From: an uncultured Armatimonadota bacterium
GTDB taxonomy: Bacteria; Armatimonadota; Fimbriimonadia; Fimbriimonadales; Fimbriimonadaceae
Assembly (NCBI GenBank): GCA_903904815.1
Contig: CAIVDU010000085.1
Coordinates: forward strand, 27,725-91,724
Reading direction: 5' to 3'
Length of the DNA: 64,000 bases
The notes below the pieces were generated by a model. That model did no database searches, was not told the origin of the DNA, and saw only the letters and a program-made list of their open reading frames with translations. The translations under genes and the position numbers were made by a program. Positions 62,781 to 64,000 of the stretch are shown here, piece after piece; position 1 is the first letter of the stretch; each line of letters opens with the position of its first letter.

Positions 62781-64000
62781 CTACCGGACAACCACGCCCG
62801 ACAACGTAACGGACTGCGCCGCTAAACACTCGGTATCCGTGCACGCCTGGAACGAAACTTCGACCTCGTACTCCTCGCCCGAACTCCCCGACGGCAGTTT
62901 CACCTGAACGGGGATCACCACTTCGCCCACGTATGATTCGTCCTCGGTCGGCGGATACTCGATCTTCGACTCCACCGGACGAATCTTGAGTTGGGTCGGG
63001 ACGATCCAGCGGGCAATGGGTGTCGGCGAGTTCAAATGGAATCCGTCTGGAATCGTGATCACCACTTCCCCACGCGCCCATCCTGTGCTGTCCGCTTGAA
63101 TCTCTCTCCGCGCCAGCCGAACCACAACCGCCCCTTTCGGCTTCAAGACAACTGGCTCAACCAGAGCCGGGGCTACCTCAAGCTCCTCGTCAACCACCGC
63201 ATCGTCCAGCAACGTCGCCAGTGCGGTGGAATAGAGAGCCTCGGTCGCCTGTGGGGCTTTCTCCATCCATCCCAGCATTGCTTGGATCGACTTGGTCGCT
63301 CGTTCCTCGTCCCCGACTTCGAAAAGGCAGCGAATCGCGATCGCGTTCGCGCTCGGAATCGGCTGGTCGAAAACCGGCTTGGTCGCGCCAAACAGCATCT
63401 CATGTCGGTCGGAAACGGAGAAGAACCCCCCGTTCGTCTCATCGTAGAAGTTCTGAACCATCTCCTGGATGAGTCGCGAAGCGTGCCCAGCCCAAAACTC
63501 CTCGCCAGGCAAACCGCCAAGGTCGATCGCCTCGGCCTGCAGCAGGCTCGTCAATCCCGCGATCTTGATCAAGCCGCTGCAGAAGAAGGCATAGTCTTCC
63601 AAGAACGCGTCGCCAGCTGGCCGACCTTCGGTGATGTGCCGCGGGAGTCGACCATGGGTTGCTTCAGCGTCGAGAATCGCAAGCGCCGCATCGGCAGCCG
63701 GTCCGATATGACCGGCGAGCGCCAAAGCATCGATGGTCAGGCCGTTCCACCCGACTAAACATTTGCTGTCGAGAGCAGGCCTGACTCTCGATTGACGAAC
63801 TGTTCGAAGCAAAGCGAGTTCCTGGCTGAAGTCCTCGTCCGGGCCAGTGTGAAGGTGGAGGATGTTCGCCCCCATCAACTGACCGGTGGCTTCCTCAGCA
63901 AAGTTTCCGTGAGGCTGCACACCGTAAGCCTGAATGAAAAGCTCAGCTCGATCTCCCAGGACCTCTCTCAGCTCGGTTTCGGTCCAAACATAGAACCGCC
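62781..64000 (-). CDS. DUF255 (YyaL/SPATA20) protein with DsbD-alpha-like tail, 5' part outside the window
   Basis: About 406 residues are visible and the frame is open to the right edge. The visible start FYVWTETELREVLGD and ELFIQAYGVQPHGNF are the DUF255 (highly conserved thioredoxin-fold protein) middle region; CLVGWNGLTIDALALAG and AFLEDYAFFCSGLI belong to its (alpha/alpha)6 barrel. The last 110 residues (GFHLNSPTPIARWIVPTQ, VSFQACTDTECLAAQSV) resemble the N-terminal DsbD alpha domain, with a CTDTEC pair. The N-terminal thioredoxin domain would lie beyond the window. This fusion is unusual. It converges with the metallophosphoesterase. Confidence 0.86.
   Translation of the reverse strand, partial: RFYVWTETELREVLGDRAELFIQAYGVQPHGNFAEEATGQLMGANILHLHTGPDEDFSQELALLRTVRQSRVRPALDSKCLVGWNGLTIDALALAGHIGPAADAALAILDAEATHGRLPRHITEGRPAGDAFLEDYAFFCSGLIKIAGLTSLLQAEAIDLGGLPGEEFWAGHASRLIQEMVQNFYDETNGGFFSVSDRHEMLFGATKPVFDQPIPSANAIAIRCLFEVGDEERATKSIQAMLGWMEKAPQATEALYSTALATLLDDAVVDEELEVAPALVEPVVLKPKGAVVVRLARREIQADSTGWARGEVVITIPDGFHLNSPTPIARWIVPTQLKIRPVESKIEYPPTEDESYVGEVVIPVQVKLPSGSSGEEYEVEVSFQACTDTECLAAQSVTLSGVVVR

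Overview
The window (64 kb, both strands densely coded) looks like a chromosomal segment of a diderm member of the Armatimonadota, probably Fimbriimonadia-like. This rests on two prepilin-type proteins whose N-termini carry the run [19 protein letters not shown] followed by [14 protein letters not shown] (typical of that phylum), a predicted outer-membrane barrel ending in an aromatic residue, type IV pilus ATPases, an SLH-like secreted protein and many plant-glycan hydrolases. The assignment is inferred from protein style, not from a marker gene tree.

Layout. 1-7 kb: the end of ccmF, then panD and pyrE, facing a minus-strand pilus cluster pilB-HDOD-pilT. 7-10.8 kb: a C45/phospholipase-B-like hydrolase, tRNA-Leu(CAG), two 73-bp direct repeats that start in the tRNA 3' end, then an accessory patch (AAC(3)-like acetyltransferase, a broken sialidase, small membrane proteins). 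10.8-21.4 kb: an outer-membrane barrel, glycan degradation (GH140, GH127, a DUF218 protein, a frameshifted LacI regulator) and small stress or accessory proteins. 21.4-25.5 kb: an Nfu-type protein and the minus-strand murA-mreB-SLH-like operon, plus an HNH nuclease. 25.7-28.1 kb: a chemoreceptor translationally coupled to a thioredoxin-like protein. 28.1-33.6 kb: a BMP-type nucleoside ABC importer whose last gene is a tandem-duplicated 6-pyruvoyl-tetrahydropterin-synthase (QueD-like) protein. 33.6-40.4 kb: signalling (histidine kinase, diguanylate cyclase), esterase, acylphosphatase, beta-lactamase-like protein, prepilin and ThpR. 40.4-42.8 kb: an RNA-repair locus with a structured leader, a miniature Ro60/TROVE-like protein, a small membrane ORF and the RtcB ligase, all overlapping. 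42.8-50.3 kb: uncharacterised secreted proteins and two large peptidases. 50.4-55.4 kb: a translation/secretion cluster, trmD-rplS-lepB then ffh-rpsP-khpA-rimM, permuted relative to the common gene order. 55.4-64 kb: a second prepilin, a TlpA-like thioredoxin, GH5, a diacylglycerol-kinase remnant, a nucleotidyltransferase, an MFS sugar transporter, a Tat-exported metallophosphoesterase and the 3' part of a DUF255 (YyaL/SPATA20) protein carrying a DsbD-alpha-like tail.

The points most worth follow-up are: (i) the rsr-rtcB-like locus, where the Ro-like ORF appears to keep only the start of the TROVE domain and the last residues of the vWA domain, with a hairpin over its ribosome binding site; (ii) the coupling of a nucleoside-type importer to a tandem PTPS whose first half lacks the catalytic cysteine; (iii) a second gene with the same keep-both-ends deletion pattern (the diacylglycerol-kinase remnant); (iv) a perfect 16-bp palindrome filling the spacer of the probable murA promoter; and (v) several genes whose -10 box sits 6-9 nt before the start codon, which suggests leaderless mRNAs. 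Nothing here was checked by database search; family names come from recognised motifs.
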